Of a stretch of DNA of 5,076 nucleotides, positions 4,828-5,076 are shown piece by piece. The notes under the pieces are model-generated. The model saw nothing but the letters and a program-made list of their open reading frames with translations. It was not told where the DNA came from and made no database searches. Numbering within the stretch: the stretch's first letter is position 1; each line of letters begins with the position of its first letter. The position numbers and the translations under genes were made by a program. The stretch is from a bacterium (GTDB taxonomy: Bacteria; UBA9089; JASEGY01): assembly GCA_030019105.1 (NCBI GenBank), contig JASEGY010000243.1:1-5076 (forward strand), given 5' to 3'.

Positions 4828-5072
4828 CGTGGATTTCGACACCCCTTTGGGAAAAATCTCGATTTTCTAAGTGCCGATAAACATTACTTCTCTGGATTTT
4901 GGGGTAACCTCCAAGAATTCCAGAAATTGGCTTTTCAGGGGCAAAACCGAGTTTTTGGGCTTTTTTGGGCTACGGTAGATGATTGGCCGGAATGCCGCAA
5001 TCTGCTGTAAGTGCTGACTACTTCTAAGCTTAAAAAATAGACAAAACCGATAGCGCCCTGTCGAAATCCACG
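4828..5072. mobile_element. Miniature transposon, copy B (245 bp), inverted relative to copy A
   Basis: Ends CGTGGATTTCGACA and TGTCGAAATCCACG are the same 14-bp inverted repeats as in copy A. The left flank is CTCTAA (4822-4827); the right flank reads CTCT before the window ends, consistent with a 6-bp duplication of different sequence from that of copy A. Its reverse complement agrees with copy A over all 245 bp by eye. Near identity of two copies implies recent movement or gene conversion. It interrupts the radical SAM/SPASM gene. Confidence 0.87.
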
Positions 5073-5076
5073 CTCT

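Noticed and set aside
4567..4842. A free-standing 91-residue gene on the minus strand
   Set aside because: Its ATG lies in the end of copy B and its last 13 residues lie in the 309-bp element; only the middle is true SPASM sequence.
3767..5076. Composite transposon bounded by the two 245-bp elements
   Set aside because: Each copy has its own flanking duplication (TTAAAA for A, CTCTAA/CTCT for B) and the outer flanks do not match, so they are separate insertions.
1..5076. tRNA, rRNA or CRISPR array
   Set aside because: No cloverleaf, rRNA-like block or regularly spaced repeat was seen; the only short tandem repeats are the 14-bp pair and the heptamers.

Overview
The window looks like a decayed, transposon-riddled stretch of a bacterial chromosome. 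Shine-Dalgarno sites are strong (AGGAGG-type), the DNA is moderately AT-rich, and almost every gene except one is a fragment or interrupted. Nothing seen fixes the phylum. The mix of IS630-type elements, an integron-type integrase remnant, a group II intron and miniature elements fits an environmental Gram-negative bacterium with an expanded mobilome, but that is inference.

Layout. (1) 1-1071, minus strand: the transposase end of an IS630/Tc1-like element. The DD34E transposase runs off the left edge. The terminal repeat ends at 1071 and a TA target duplication follows. (2) 1112-1457: two gene remnants abut near 1278. One is a minus-strand fragment of unknown family, the other the plus-strand C-terminus of a tyrosine recombinase of the integron-integrase type, followed by a near-perfect 43-nt palindrome. 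(3) 1458-2104: a leader with a consensus -10 box, a possible H-type pseudoknot and strong ribosome-binding sites leads into one intact 139-residue gene of unknown function. (4) 2245-about 3669: the 5' part of a group II intron, with a GUGCG start and a plausible IBS1/EBS1 pairing. Its reverse transcriptase is broken twice: an in-frame 33-nt insertion carries a TGA, and the 3' part is lost at about 3669, where a 14-bp tandem repeat begins. (5) 3773-5072: a nest of miniature transposons in a minus-strand operon remnant. Two 245-bp copies lie in opposite orientation and appear identical. They have 14-bp terminal repeats and separate 6-bp target duplications, and they flank the C-terminal part of a radical SAM/SPASM gene and the start of a small overlapping gene. 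The SPASM gene is also split by a 309-bp element with a TA duplication.

How the parts relate. The 309-bp element has the same terminal repeats as the IS630 element at the left end (17 of 20 bases on one side), so that transposase family probably mobilised it. Removing the 309-bp element and one TA restores an uninterrupted 138-codon SPASM C-terminus ending in a normal stop. The downstream gene starts at a GTG inside the end of the SPASM gene behind a GGAGGAGG site. Its N-terminus resembles PqqD-like RiPP-recognition proteins, so the host operon may once have modified a peptide. Within the window, only the 139-residue gene looks complete and possibly functional; the IS630 transposase may also be intact beyond the edge.
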